Made by a program: the position numbers and the translations under genes. A model generated the notes under the pieces. That model had not been told where the DNA came from. It saw nothing but the letters and a program-made list of their open reading frames with translations, and did not search any database. DNA of 64,000 bases from Thermogemmatispora carboxidivorans (GTDB taxonomy: Bacteria; Chloroflexota; Ktedonobacteria; Ktedonobacterales; Ktedonobacteraceae), in NCBI RefSeq assembly GCF_000702505.1, contig NZ_JNIM01000001.1:4340001-4404000 (forward strand), given 5' to 3'. Shown piece after piece: positions 49,707 to 58,158 of the stretch (its first letter is position 1; each line of letters begins with the position of its first letter).

Positions 49707-52301
49707 TTAGCTCCCCAATTTCCCCAGCCCACTCCGCTCCAGGATCAGTCGATACGCCCTCAGCTCCTCCTTCGGCAGTCTTCTCAGCAGCCGCCTCGCT
49801 ACTTCCCCCTCCTCCGCCTGCGGATACCTCCTCACCACCTCCACCAGCGCCGGCGCCATCCACCCCTGCACCCCCGCTCGCTCCAGCACCCTCAGCCACA
49901 CCCTACACCCCCGCTCCAGCGCCGCTTTCGACCATCCCCGCCCTCTCTGTTGCTGCTCCTCCTCTCCCGCCAGCGGGTCCAGCTCTCTCCTCCTCCGCTC
50001 TTCCAGCAGCCAGGCCAGCTGATAGTACCCCACGCCCCTGCACCCCTCCACAACCTCTCCTGCCAGCGCTCCCTGCGCCAGCAGCCTCCCGATCTTCTCC
50101 CGCCTGCTCTCCTCCCCTGCCCCCCCCAGCTCCAGCACCGCCTCCACCACGTAGGGCAGCAGCTCCTCCTTTTCTATCCCTCGCAGCTCCTCCCTCACCT
50201 CCTCCTCACTCAGGTCCTCCATCCTCCTCACCAGCAGCCGCAACCGCTCCACCCCCCGCCCTCCTGACTCCTGCTCCTCCCCCCCTTCGACCAGCTCCCC
50301 CAGTCCCGCCCGCCACAAAAGCTCCCGATACGGTCGCAGCTCCTCTTTCGACAGCCTCCCCAGCAACTGCCGAGCCATCTTCCCCTCCCACGTCTTCGGC
50401 ACATGCCACGCCATCACCACCAACGCCGGCGCCATCCACGGCTGCACCCCTGCTCTCTCCACCACCCTCAGCCACACTTCCGCCACCTCCCACCCCCAGC
50501 GGCACCGCTCCCCCTCATAGCTCAAGAAGTAAGAGGCCACTGGCCCACACTGCTCCACCAGCCCCTGCTCCGTCCTCGGCTCCACCAGCCATCCCGCCAG
50601 CCCCCCATACACATCCAGCACCCAGCAGTCATAGCTCGACAGCCCACAGCCCGCCGTCTCCCCCTCCTCCTGCTCACCCCCCTCCCCATGATACGGGCGT
50701 CCTGGCACCAGCAGCGCCGCCAGCAGCTGCGGGAGCAGCTCCTCTGCCGGTACCTCCCACAACAGGCTAAACACCTCACGCTCATATTGGGGATCTCCCA
50801 CCAGACGCAGCACGCTGGCCAGCGCCTTTGCATTCCACGGATACCCCAGTTCCTGCAAGAACACAAAGATCGGGATCTCCCACCCTCTCTGGCTCCGGTC
50901 CTCCAGCAGCGCCGCCAGCACCTCCACCACTCGCTCCCCCTCCGCCCGCAAGCGCTCCTTCAGCTCCTGCAGCCGCAATTTTTCCTGCTCACCACTATGC
51001 CACCACCACTCATGATAGCTCTCCGCATAGTCTTTCACCAGCCCTCCCAGCTCTCCCCACTCCTGCCCCATCTCCGTCCCGGCCCTCTGCTCCTCCTCAC
51101 TCCACTGCCCCACTCTCCCCCATTTCTCCCGCGCTGCCTGAGAGGCTGCCTCCTCGCCCACCAGCTCCCCCAGCCCCAGCAAGCGCAGTATCTCCCGATA
51201 CCGCCGCAGCTCCTCCTTCGACAGTCTTCCCAGCAGCCGCCTCGCTACTTCCCCCTCCCCCACCTGCGGGTACCTCCTCACCACCTCCACCAGCGCCGGC
51301 GCCATCCACGGCTCCACTCCCACTCGCTCCAGCACCCTCAACCACACCCCCAGCTCCCGACTCCCTGGCCTCACCCACCCCGCTGCCGGCTCTCCCTCTC
51401 TCATCCTCTCTTCCTCCAGCTCCCACACCACTCTGACATACGCCAGTCCCGCCCCCCTCTCCTTCCCTACAGACCCCAGCTCGCTCGCCATCTCTTCCAG
51501 CTCCCCCTCCTGCCCACCCACCTCTGTCCCCCGCTCCACCCACCTCGGCTCCAGCAGCCTCATCAACCGCTCTTCCTGCCTGCCCGCTCCTCCCTCCTCC
51601 GGCAGCTTCCTCAACAGCCGCCGCGCTCGCTCCAGCTCCCCCGCCCCGGGGTAATGCCTCATCACCCCGATGAGTCCCGGCACCATCCATCCGTGGACCC
51701 CCGCTCGCTCCAGCAGCTTCAGCTCCGTCTCCAGCCAATACAGCCGCTCCCCCTCCCTCCAGCTCCGCGACCGGCACGTCCATAGATCATCGCATAGCAA
51801 CTGGTAGTAGATCACCTCCACACATCCCCGGACCACCTCCCGATCCATCCCGGGCAGCAGCAGCAGATTCTGTATCCCATAGACATCCTCCTCCCAGGTC
51901 GTCTTCCCCGTCGTATATCGCCCGTGATACGGCTCCCACGGCCACAGCAGGGCTGCGATCACGTGCGGCACCAGCTCCTCCACCGGCACGCGCTGCAGAA
52001 AGGTCGCCGCATCAAGCCAGGCCCAATTATTGCGATAGCCCACGTGGGAGAGCGCCGCTGGCAACGCGGCCACCTGCGCCGGCAGGGCCATCTCCTGCAG
52101 CAGCTCCAGGGCCGTCGTCGCCGAGCCGCGCCGTGGGGGCTTGGCCAGCGTCTCCAGCAGCACCGGCAGCAGTTCCTCCTGCTGCGCCAGCAGGCAGGCC
52201 CGCAGCCTGCTGGCGCGGGCTGCCAGCCGCTCCCTGCCGATCACCTGCTCCTGATGCACCAGCAGGTCGTAGCGATCGAAGCGCTCTTGTATCGCGCTCA
52301 T
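49707..52301 (-). CDS. Large internally repeated helical protein, function unknown
   Basis: An 864-residue Glu/Arg/Leu-rich protein with no signal peptide or membrane segment. A motif of about 55-60 residues recurs four times (residues about 196-246, 324-383, 615-672, 806-864) with the core LERAGVQPWMAPALVEVVRR followed by ARRLLGRLSKEELR. A second motif, VPxEELxPxxxAALL, occurs near residues 106-118 and 517-530. The pattern suggests a HEAT/ARM-like solenoid. The DNA encoding units 2 and 4 is nearly identical over long runs, pointing to recent internal duplication. It lies 430 bases downstream of a truncated Rhs gene on the same strand; a role as an immunity or accessory protein of that system is possible but only positional. 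The start at 52301 is uncertain by a few codons. Confidence 0.75.
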   Translation of the reverse strand: MSAIQERFDRYDLLVHQEQVIGRERLAARASRLRACLLAQQEELLPVLLETLAKPPRRGSATTALELLQEMALPAQVAALPAALSHVGYRNNWAWLDAATFLQRVPVEELVPHVIAALLWPWEPYHGRYTTGKTTWEEDVYGIQNLLLLPGMDREVVRGCVEVIYYQLLCDDLWTCRSRSWREGERLYWLETELKLLERAGVHGWMVPGLIGVMRHYPGAGELERARRLLRKLPEEGGAGRQEERLMRLLEPRWVERGTEVGGQEGELEEMASELGSVGKERGAGLAYVRVVWELEEERMREGEPAAGWVRPGSRELGVWLRVLERVGVEPWMAPALVEVVRRYPQVGEGEVARRLLGRLSKEELRRYREILRLLGLGELVGEEAASQAAREKWGRVGQWSEEEQRAGTEMGQEWGELGGLVKDYAESYHEWWWHSGEQEKLRLQELKERLRAEGERVVEVLAALLEDRSQRGWEIPIFVFLQELGYPWNAKALASVLRLVGDPQYEREVFSLLWEVPAEELLPQLLAALLVPGRPYHGEGGEQEEGETAGCGLSSYDCWVLDVYGGLAGWLVEPRTEQGLVEQCGPVASYFLSYEGERCRWGWEVAEVWLRVVERAGVQPWMAPALVVMAWHVPKTWEGKMARQLLGRLSKEELRPYRELLWRAGLGELVEGGEEQESGGRGVERLRLLVRRMEDLSEEEVREELRGIEKEELLPYVVEAVLELGGAGEESRREKIGRLLAQGALAGEVVEGCRGVGYYQLAWLLEERRRRELDPLAGEEEQQQRGRGWSKAALERGCRVWLRVLERAGVQGWMAPALVEVVRRYPQAEEGEVARRLLRRLPKEELRAYRLILERSGLGKLGS
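49710..51716. repeat. Four intragenic repeat units of the 864-residue protein
   Basis: The coding units lie at about 49710-49886, 50286-50459, 51153-51332 and 51564-51716. Units 1 and 3 in this order share long stretches of identical DNA (for example CAGCAGCCGCCTCGCTACTT), whereas the 51.6 kb unit is the most diverged. Identity at synonymous positions implies recent duplication or gene conversion. Confidence 0.75.
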
Positions 52302-52729
52302 CTCTGCACCTCTCTCAGCTTCCTGGCACTTTTCTTGTTCAGCACACCGAGCACACCGCCACCTCCCCGCCCAGCCGGCCCCGAGCAGGGCCCCTGGTCA
52401 CGAAGGAGTGCACTGCTCCCTCCAGCCCCCAGCACACATCTAGACCCTGGTATAGAGGCCAATCAATCCCTTATTATCTCGCTCCTCCGCACTCTCTCCT
52501 TCCTTGCCACTCTCACCACTTTCTCCATCCACACAGGCCATCATCGACGTCGTCATACAGTGCTGGTCAACGACATCCACCGTGCCCGTGATCCCTATGG
52601 ACCCGCAGCTCATCCCCACCTGTATAGAGACGCCAGTCAGCACATCCCCTATAGCCAGCGAGCAACTCAGCGGGAGCTGGCCCCCCACTGCTCCCTTCAG
52701 CGAGACCTGACTGACCAGCTTACTGCAGC
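52302..52729. other. Region between the repeat-protein gene and the Rhs fragment
   Basis: Most of this 428-base stretch is covered by the doubtful minus-strand frame 52440-52757. The part from 52302 to 52440 shows nothing recognisable. Confidence 0.35.
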
Positions 52730-52757
52730 CTACCACATCGTTGTAGTAGGTTTCCAT
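52440..52757 (-). CDS. Possible 105-residue protein or frameshifted Rhs tail
   Basis: A frame beginning METYYNDVVGCSKLVSQ overlaps the end of the Rhs fragment in another phase and runs 290 bases beyond it. It is Val/Gly/Ser/Cys-rich with GGQLPLSCSLAIGDVLTG and CGSIGITGTVDVVDQHC, and ends in a Glu/Ser-rich tail. No ribosome-binding site is visible. It could be the original C-terminal (toxin-like) tail of the Rhs protein displaced by a frameshift, a small gene, or chance. Confidence 0.35.
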   Translation of the reverse strand: METYYNDVVGCSKLVSQVSLKGAVGGQLPLSCSLAIGDVLTGVSIQVGMSCGSIGITGTVDVVDQHCMTTSMMACVDGESGESGKEGESAEERDNKGLIGLYTRV

Positions 52758-53896
52758 ACACGGGGCTGGAGTTTCCCCCTGGCCACCACCGCCACCCCCC
52801 GTCCGCGGAACCCTGACTGAGACACACCAGAGACAACCGCCACCACCAGCGGCGACCCCAACCACCCCCCTTCCTTCACCGCACTCGATCCCCCCCCACC
52901 ACATCCCCCTACCCCAGGGCAGACATACATCAGCCCCGTTGGATCGTTGAACGTCTCTGGGTTCCCCGCAACATAGGCGTAGGGGTTCAGCCCCTGCGCA
53001 TTCCCCTGGACCGGGTCCGCCGACAGAAACAGCCCAACCTGCGGGTCATAGTAGCGCGCCCCATAGTAGTCCAGCCCGCTGACATCATCCCCATACTGGC
53101 CTGTAAACCCTCGCGCCGTCCCCATGTCACCCGCCCGGTAGCGCTGGCTCCCATACGGCCCATACCCCTGGTTCCCGACCAGGGCCGCCGCCCCATCCGC
53201 ATTGCTGAAGGTCGCAACCACACTACCCCCCTGGTCCGTCAAGAAGAGCTGTGTATTGCCCGGCTGGCTCCCCACACCGCTCAGCTCGCCCAGCAACTGG
53301 CCCCCCAGGTCATAGTAGTGCGTCGTGCTCAGCAGGCGACCATCACCGGTATAGACATGCTCCTCCAGCCCGAAAGCGTAGACCGTCAGCGTCGTCGACC
53401 CCGGCGTCACCGAGCGACGTAGCACCCGCTCGCCAGCGGCATCGTAGCTGCGCGTCTGGCTGAAGATGCTGCCACTCTGACCGCTACCGCTACCCCAGAG
53501 TGCCTGCACCGCTACCGGACGCAGATCAGCATCGTAGCTGAATTGCTCCGTGGCCGCTGGAGCGTTGCCGCTGGCCGTCTGGATCGTCACCGTGTCAGGC
53601 AGAGCGCGCGCGTTGTAGGTCACGCTCGCCAGCAAGGGACTGCTCCCCGTCGTGGGACTCAGACCGACCAGGGTGCCAGCGTCGGGATCATAGACCTGCG
53701 TGAAGCTGTAGCCTGGGTCACCCGCTACACTGGTGCTGGCCGTGGTGGTCGTGACCTGGTCAGCGTCGTTGTAGCTGATCTGCTGCTGATAGGTCGGCAG
53801 CGGGGTCGTTACGTTCCAGGAGGCCGGCAACCCCAGCGCCAGCGTACTGGTCGTCAGATACAGAGCTTCATCTGGACGTAGGGGCAGCAGCGGAGT
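52730..53896 (-). pseudogene. 5'-truncated Rhs/YD-repeat gene with core domain
   Basis: Only the C-terminal part of an Rhs protein is present. The open frame begins right after a stop at 53897-53899 with no usable ATG (first near-start is TTG 53830). It reads through YD-repeat sequence (ISYNDADQVTTTT, FSYDADLRPVAVQ, RSYDAAGERVLRRSV) into the Rhs core: YYDLGGQLLGEL, TGQYGDDVSGLDYYGARYYD, GLFLSADPVQGNAQGLNPYA and the boundary YVAGNPETFNDPTGL. After that boundary come about 65 variable residues ending in an abrupt stop. Intact Rhs proteins are well over 1,000 residues, so this is a broken remnant. The dispersed toxin-swapping history of Rhs loci fits the next frame and the repeat protein downstream. 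Confidence 0.85.
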
Positions 53897-54074
53897 TCAG
53901 GGCACCCTGCCATGATGTATACTAAGCAATAACAGCTATGGTCAGCCTGCCGTACGGGCAGAGATGCAGGCAGCATCAGCAGGCCAGACCAAAGAAGGAA
54001 GAAGGTGCAGCAGGCTTCTCTGTGAGCCTGCGCTGTCCCCTTGTCGACGGGAACGATAAGGAGGGAGAATCTGT

Positions 54075-55658
54075 ATGGCCGTCACTACCAAGGTCTACCG
54101 CAGCGAGCTGACGCCGGTCAGCTTTTTGGAGCGCAGCGCTCTCGTCTTCCCCAATAAGGTGGCCGTAGTCCACGGCGAGCGCCGCTATACTTACCGCCAG
54201 TTCGCCGAGCGCGTCTATCGCCTGGCCAACCAACTGCGCGCCGCCGGCTTGCGCAAACACGACCGTGTCGCCTTCCTCAGCCCCAATGCCCCCGCCCTGC
54301 TCGAAGCACATTTCGGTGTGCCCGCCGCCGGCGGCATCCTGGTGGCAATCAATACGCGCCTGACCAGTAGGGAGATCGACTATATTTTGAAGCATTCCGG
54401 CTCACGCTTCCTCTTTGTCGACGCCGAGCTGCTGCCACTGGTGGAATCCTTAGAGCTGCCCGGCATCGAGCTGGTGCGCATCGATGACACCGGGCAGCCC
54501 GATGATCCCTACGAGCAGTTTTTGGCCGCCGGTTCGCCAGAACCACCGGAGAGCTGGCTGGAGGACGAAGAGGAGACGATTTCGATCAATTACACGTCAG
54601 GCACAACGGGCAACCCGAAGGGCGTGATGTATACCTACCGCGGCGCTTATCTGAATGCCCTGGGCGAGGTCATCGAGACAGGTATGAGCAGCAGCAGCGT
54701 CTATCTGTGGACGCTGCCGATGTTCCACTGCAATGGCTGGTGTTTTCCCTGGGCAGTAACCGCTGTGGGAGCGCGCCATGTCTGCCTGCGCAAGGTCGAT
54801 CCTGGGCTGGTCTGGGATCTGCTGGAGCAGGAAGGGGTGACACACTACAACGGAGCACCAACGGTGCATATCTTTATTGTGAACCATCCGAAGGCCCACC
54901 GCATCGAGCGCGGAGTGACAGTGACGGTGGCCGGAGCCCCGCCTTCGCCGACGCTCCTGGCTCAGATGCGTCGCCTGAATATGCGCCCGATCCACGTCTA
55001 CGGACTGACGGAGACCTACGGCCCATATACGGTCTGCGAGTGGCACGAGGAATGGAGCACGCTCCCAGAGGACGAGCAGGCTCGCTTGCTGGCGCGCCAG
55101 GGTCAGGGCTACGTGGTCGCTGAGCGGGCGCGCGTGGTCGATAGCGAGATGCACGACGTGCCCTGGGATGGGCAGACAATGGGTGAGGTGCTGATGAGGG
55201 GCAATAATGTGGCCAAAGGCTATTATGAGAACCCCGCGGCGACGGAGCAGGCCTTTGCCGGCGGCTGGTTTCACTCTGGCGACATGGCGGTCTGGCATCC
55301 CGACGGCTATATCGAGCTGCGCGATCGCGCCAAGGATATCATCATCTCGGGTGGCGAGAATATCTCAACGATCGAGGTCGAGCAGGTAGTGGCACGCCAT
55401 CCCGCTGTATTGGAGTGCGCGGTGATCGGTATCCCCGACCCAACCTGGGGTGAGCGCCCGAAGGCCTTTGTGACGCTGAAGCCCGGCCACGGCGCGACAG
55501 CGCAGGAGATCATCGAGTTTTGCCGCCAGCATCTGGCGCATTTTAAGTGCCCGGTGGCGGTCTCCTTCGGCGCCCTGCCGAAGACATCGACGGGCAAGAT
55601 TCAGAAGTTTGTGCTGCGTGAACGCGAATGGGCTGCACGCGAGAAGCGTATTAATTAA
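54075..55658 (+). CDS. Fatty-acyl-CoA synthetase (AMP-binding)
   Basis: A 527-residue ANL-superfamily ligase that activates a carboxylic acid through an acyl-AMP and attaches it to CoA. The core motifs are in order: SINYTSGTTGNPKGVMYTYR (P-loop-like A3), GWCFPW and NGAPTV (A4/A5), YGLTETYGPYTVCEWHEEW (A5), GWFHSGDMAVWHPDGYIEL (A7), RAKDIIISGGENIS (A8) and PKTSTGKIQKFVLRE with the catalytic Lys (A10). The layout matches the long/medium-chain acyl-CoA synthetase group related to DMSP/3-methylmercaptopropionyl-CoA ligases; the exact acid is unknown. AAGGAGGGAG precedes the ATG. It appears to be a single gene, closed by the strong hairpin at 55695-55739. Confidence 0.94.
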   Translation: MAVTTKVYRSELTPVSFLERSALVFPNKVAVVHGERRYTYRQFAERVYRLANQLRAAGLRKHDRVAFLSPNAPALLEAHFGVPAAGGILVAINTRLTSREIDYILKHSGSRFLFVDAELLPLVESLELPGIELVRIDDTGQPDDPYEQFLAAGSPEPPESWLEDEEETISINYTSGTTGNPKGVMYTYRGAYLNALGEVIETGMSSSSVYLWTLPMFHCNGWCFPWAVTAVGARHVCLRKVDPGLVWDLLEQEGVTHYNGAPTVHIFIVNHPKAHRIERGVTVTVAGAPPSPTLLAQMRRLNMRPIHVYGLTETYGPYTVCEWHEEWSTLPEDEQARLLARQGQGYVVAERARVVDSEMHDVPWDGQTMGEVLMRGNNVAKGYYENPAATEQAFAGGWFHSGDMAVWHPDGYIELRDRAKDIIISGGENISTIEVEQVVARHPAVLECAVIGIPDPTWGERPKAFVTLKPGHGATAQEIIEFCRQHLAHFKCPVAVSFGALPKTSTGKIQKFVLREREWAAREKRIN

Positions 55659-55694
55659 TTAGGATACGAAGCAGCGGCTGCTGACCATGTTTCG

Positions 55695-55739
55695 CCAGAA
55701 GAGCGCCCAGGCTTAGAACCGCCTTGGGCGCTCTTCTGG
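55695..55739 (+). terminator. Strong stem-loop after the acyl-CoA synthetase
   Basis: CCAGAAGAGCGCCCA (55695-55709) pairs perfectly with TGGGCGCTCTTCTGG (55725-55739), extended inward by GGC/GCC with one bulge and an 8-base loop. It is not followed by a T-run. Confidence 0.7.
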
Positions 55740-55914
55740 GCTGGGCCCGGCTGTCGCCTGCTATGCCACTTGAGCGGCGACCACGCTCTTACGCCTCCAC
55801 TGTGCCTCTTGCTTTCTTCCCCGCTGTTACATATACTGGTTACAGTCGGTTAACGCTTATCTATCTCTAGCTGCGTTGCTGCACCCTGAGCAAGGCAGGA
55901 CGCGAGGGAGGGCA

Positions 55915-57588
55915 ATGGAAAGGCCCTGCGCGATCGCAGTTTTGGTTTCCTGGTCCGGGACTGTTACCGATGGCACCTGGCACGAGCGCCTGCTGAGGCT
56001 GCTGAGGCCGCTGGCAGCTCAGGGTTGGATCGCGCTCGGAGACGATGGCCCGCCCTCTATCGACAGCGCAGGTGGTCCTTCCGGTGCTGCTCTCTTCCTG
56101 GTCCTGCTCAGCCCCGATTATCTGGCGGCACCCGAGCGCGTGGCCGAGCTAGAGCAGGTCCAGCAACGTCATGCCAGCGGCGAGCTTGTGCTCATCCCGG
56201 TTGTGCTGCGCGCCTGTGCCTGGAGAGAGAGCGCAGTCGGCGACCTGACGCCGCTGCCCGCCGATGGGCAGGCGCTCACCAGCCGTGACGATCCCGAGGA
56301 GGGACTGCGCCAGGTTGAGCGCGGTCTACGCTGTGCTCTGGGCAGCCTGCTCTTTGCGCGCGCTCGCCAGCACGACGCCTCCGCCGCTGAGCTGCTGCGC
56401 TTCTGCTCCTGCCTGGCAGCTGCACCCGTTCCAGAAAGCTTGCTGACAGAGGGACTGGCCCGGCTTCCTCATCCACTGGCTACCACGGCTGCTGATCCCT
56501 CAGCCTTGACGGCTGCGCTTGCAGCCCTGGAGGCCGATGGTCTGCTTACTCGCGACCCTCAGAGCGGCAATCTACAGGTCCATGAGCTGGTGCGGGAGGC
56601 CCTGACGGAGCAGTTCCTTGCCGAGGAACTGACAGCCTGGCAGCGATTGGCCATCGAGGCTCTGGTCACCGCTTACCCGGGTCAGCAGCCGGAACACTGG
56701 CCCCTCTATGAGGGTCTGCTGCCGCACGCGCTGCACTGCGCCGCCTGGATCGCGAAGGAGCCAGCGCTGCAGACCGCTTCTGCCGCCAGCTTGCTTCAGC
56801 AGGCCGGCACCTACCTGCGCCAGCACGGACGCTATCAGGAGGCAGTCCCTTTGTTTGAGCAGGCGCTCTCTATTCGCCAACAGCTGTCTGGCCCTGAGTC
56901 TGCTGAGACGGCGGCCTCCCTCTACGATCTGGCGTTCGTCTATCGCTTCGTGGGTCGCTCCTCGGAGGCCCCGCCTCTGCTTGAGCGCGCACTGACTATC
57001 CGCGAGCAGGCGCTCGGTTCCGCTCACCCTCTGACCGTCGCTGCGCTTGAGGCTCTGGCTTCTCTCTATTTGAGTGCAGGACGTTTGACTGAAGCGTTCC
57101 CTCTCTTCGAACGCCTGGCCCCGCTCTCCGAGCAGGTTTTCGGTCCATCCCATCCTAAGACGATTGCGGCCCTGAACACGCTGGCGCTCTGCTACGAGCG
57201 TCAGGGCCGCGTTCCAGAGGCGTGCACTCTCTTCGAGCGTGCGCTCTCGCTCAGCGAGCAGGCTCCTCAGCCGGCCCCGAGCCTTACCGGTGCTATTCTG
57301 CAGAATCTGGCGCTCCTCTATCGCAATCTGGGCCGCCTGGCCGAGGCCCTTGCTCTGCTGGAACATGCTCGTGCAATCTGCGAGCAGACCTTTGGTCCAA
57401 CTGACCGGCGCGCTGCCACTATCCTGTACAATCTGGCGCTTCTCTATCAAGAGACGGGCCGCTCTGATGAAGCCCTGCCCCTGCTTGAGCGCGCGCTGGC
57501 CATCGGCGAGCGCTCAGCCGGCCCCAACCACCCGCTGACCCGCCAGCTACGCGAGACCTACCACCAGCTCCAGTCTGAAGCAGACTGA
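55915..57588 (+). CDS. TIR-TPR protein lacking an NB-ARC domain
   Basis: A 557-residue protein. Residues 1-145 are a TIR-like domain (AIAVLVSWSGTVTDGTWHER, ALFLVLLSPDYLAAPERVAE, VLIPVVLRACAWR). Residues about 155-260 look like the winged-helix part found after the ATPase of STAND proteins (LRFCSCLAAAPVPESLLTEG, VHELVREALTEQFL). Residues 275-545 hold six or so kinesin-light-chain-type TPRs with YxxALPLLERALAI-like units (EAVPLFEQALSIRQQL, EAPPLLERALTIREQAL). Ktedonobacterial relatives usually have TIR, NB-ARC and TPR; here the NB-ARC ATPase seems missing, so this may be a degenerate or ATP-independent version. ATG 55915 is set by GAGGGAGGG; an upstream TTG frame is not used. It is flanked by terminators. 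Confidence 0.85.
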   Translation: MERPCAIAVLVSWSGTVTDGTWHERLLRLLRPLAAQGWIALGDDGPPSIDSAGGPSGAALFLVLLSPDYLAAPERVAELEQVQQRHASGELVLIPVVLRACAWRESAVGDLTPLPADGQALTSRDDPEEGLRQVERGLRCALGSLLFARARQHDASAAELLRFCSCLAAAPVPESLLTEGLARLPHPLATTAADPSALTAALAALEADGLLTRDPQSGNLQVHELVREALTEQFLAEELTAWQRLAIEALVTAYPGQQPEHWPLYEGLLPHALHCAAWIAKEPALQTASAASLLQQAGTYLRQHGRYQEAVPLFEQALSIRQQLSGPESAETAASLYDLAFVYRFVGRSSEAPPLLERALTIREQALGSAHPLTVAALEALASLYLSAGRLTEAFPLFERLAPLSEQVFGPSHPKTIAALNTLALCYERQGRVPEACTLFERALSLSEQAPQPAPSLTGAILQNLALLYRNLGRLAEALALLEHARAICEQTFGPTDRRAATILYNLALLYQETGRSDEALPLLERALAIGERSAGPNHPLTRQLRETYHQLQSEAD

Positions 57589-57632
57589 CCATCCCCTGCT
57601 CCCCCTCACCTCACAGCCCTCCCCAAAAGCCA

Positions 57633-57674
57633 GCGGACCGGCATCGCAGCGCCCACGCTGCAACACCGGTCCGC
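57633..57674. terminator. Bidirectional hairpin between convergent genes
   Basis: GCGGACCGG (57633-57641) pairs with CCGGTCCGC (57666-57674), and inside it GCAGCG pairs with CGCTGC. It lies between the TIR-TPR gene and the convergent small membrane protein. Confidence 0.7.
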
Positions 57675-57721
57675 CTCTCGCCTGCTTCCGTCCCGCCTTC
57701 CCATCTCCCTCCCCCACCAAA

Positions 57722-57919
57722 CTATAAGAAGGCGCCATGTGCCTCCTCATTTCCCAGATGAAAGTACATACAAGCAATGACCAGGGAAAAGAGGCTCACA
57801 ATCAGCAGCGCATTGCGAATAGCCGCTTCGAACTGCCAGCCCAGCCAGACCACCAACAGCGTCGCCACCAGAGCGAGAACCCCCAACATGCGATAGAGTC
57901 CTACACTGGGATAGAGCAT
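57722..57919 (-). CDS. Small two-helix membrane protein
   Basis: A 65-residue protein of unknown function with two hydrophobic segments (LGVLALVATLLVVWLGWQF and ALLIVSLFSLVIACMYFHLG) and short polar ends. AAAGGGGGT lies about 7 bases upstream of its ATG, and the compact hydrophobic/polar pattern is unlike a chance frame. It stands alone between a terminator and the ROK gene. It might be a structural or regulatory membrane peptide. Confidence 0.65.
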   Translation of the reverse strand: MLYPSVGLYRMLGVLALVATLLVVWLGWQFEAAIRNALLIVSLFSLVIACMYFHLGNEEAHGAFL

Positions 57920-58158
57920 ATCAGACCCCCTTTCCGAGATGCTTCCTTTCGTCCCGTCGCCGACTTACACAGCTCACAGCCGGGCTGTCCGCCCACAGTG
58001 CCAGCAGGCCCAGATCTCCGGCAGCGCACAGGTAACCAGTCAGCCACCGATCGCACTTCTCTCTATAGCACGAGCGTCGCCGAAAGGCAAGAGGTCCTAG
58101 CCGCCTCCTGGCAGCCAAGCCAAGCAAAGCACCCTCCTCAACGCCCTGTCTGGTTCTA

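Noticed and set aside
48939-50267. 442-codon plus-strand frame rich in Pro, Leu, Ser and Gln
   Set aside because: It is the antisense of the tetR start and the repeat-protein gene; its composition mirrors Glu/Arg/Gly codons of the true strand and there is no ribosome-binding site or family signal.
50403-51785. 460-codon plus-strand frame full of His, Pro, Gln and Arg
   Set aside because: It lies antisense to the 864-residue repeat protein; the low-complexity content is a reflection of that gene's codons.
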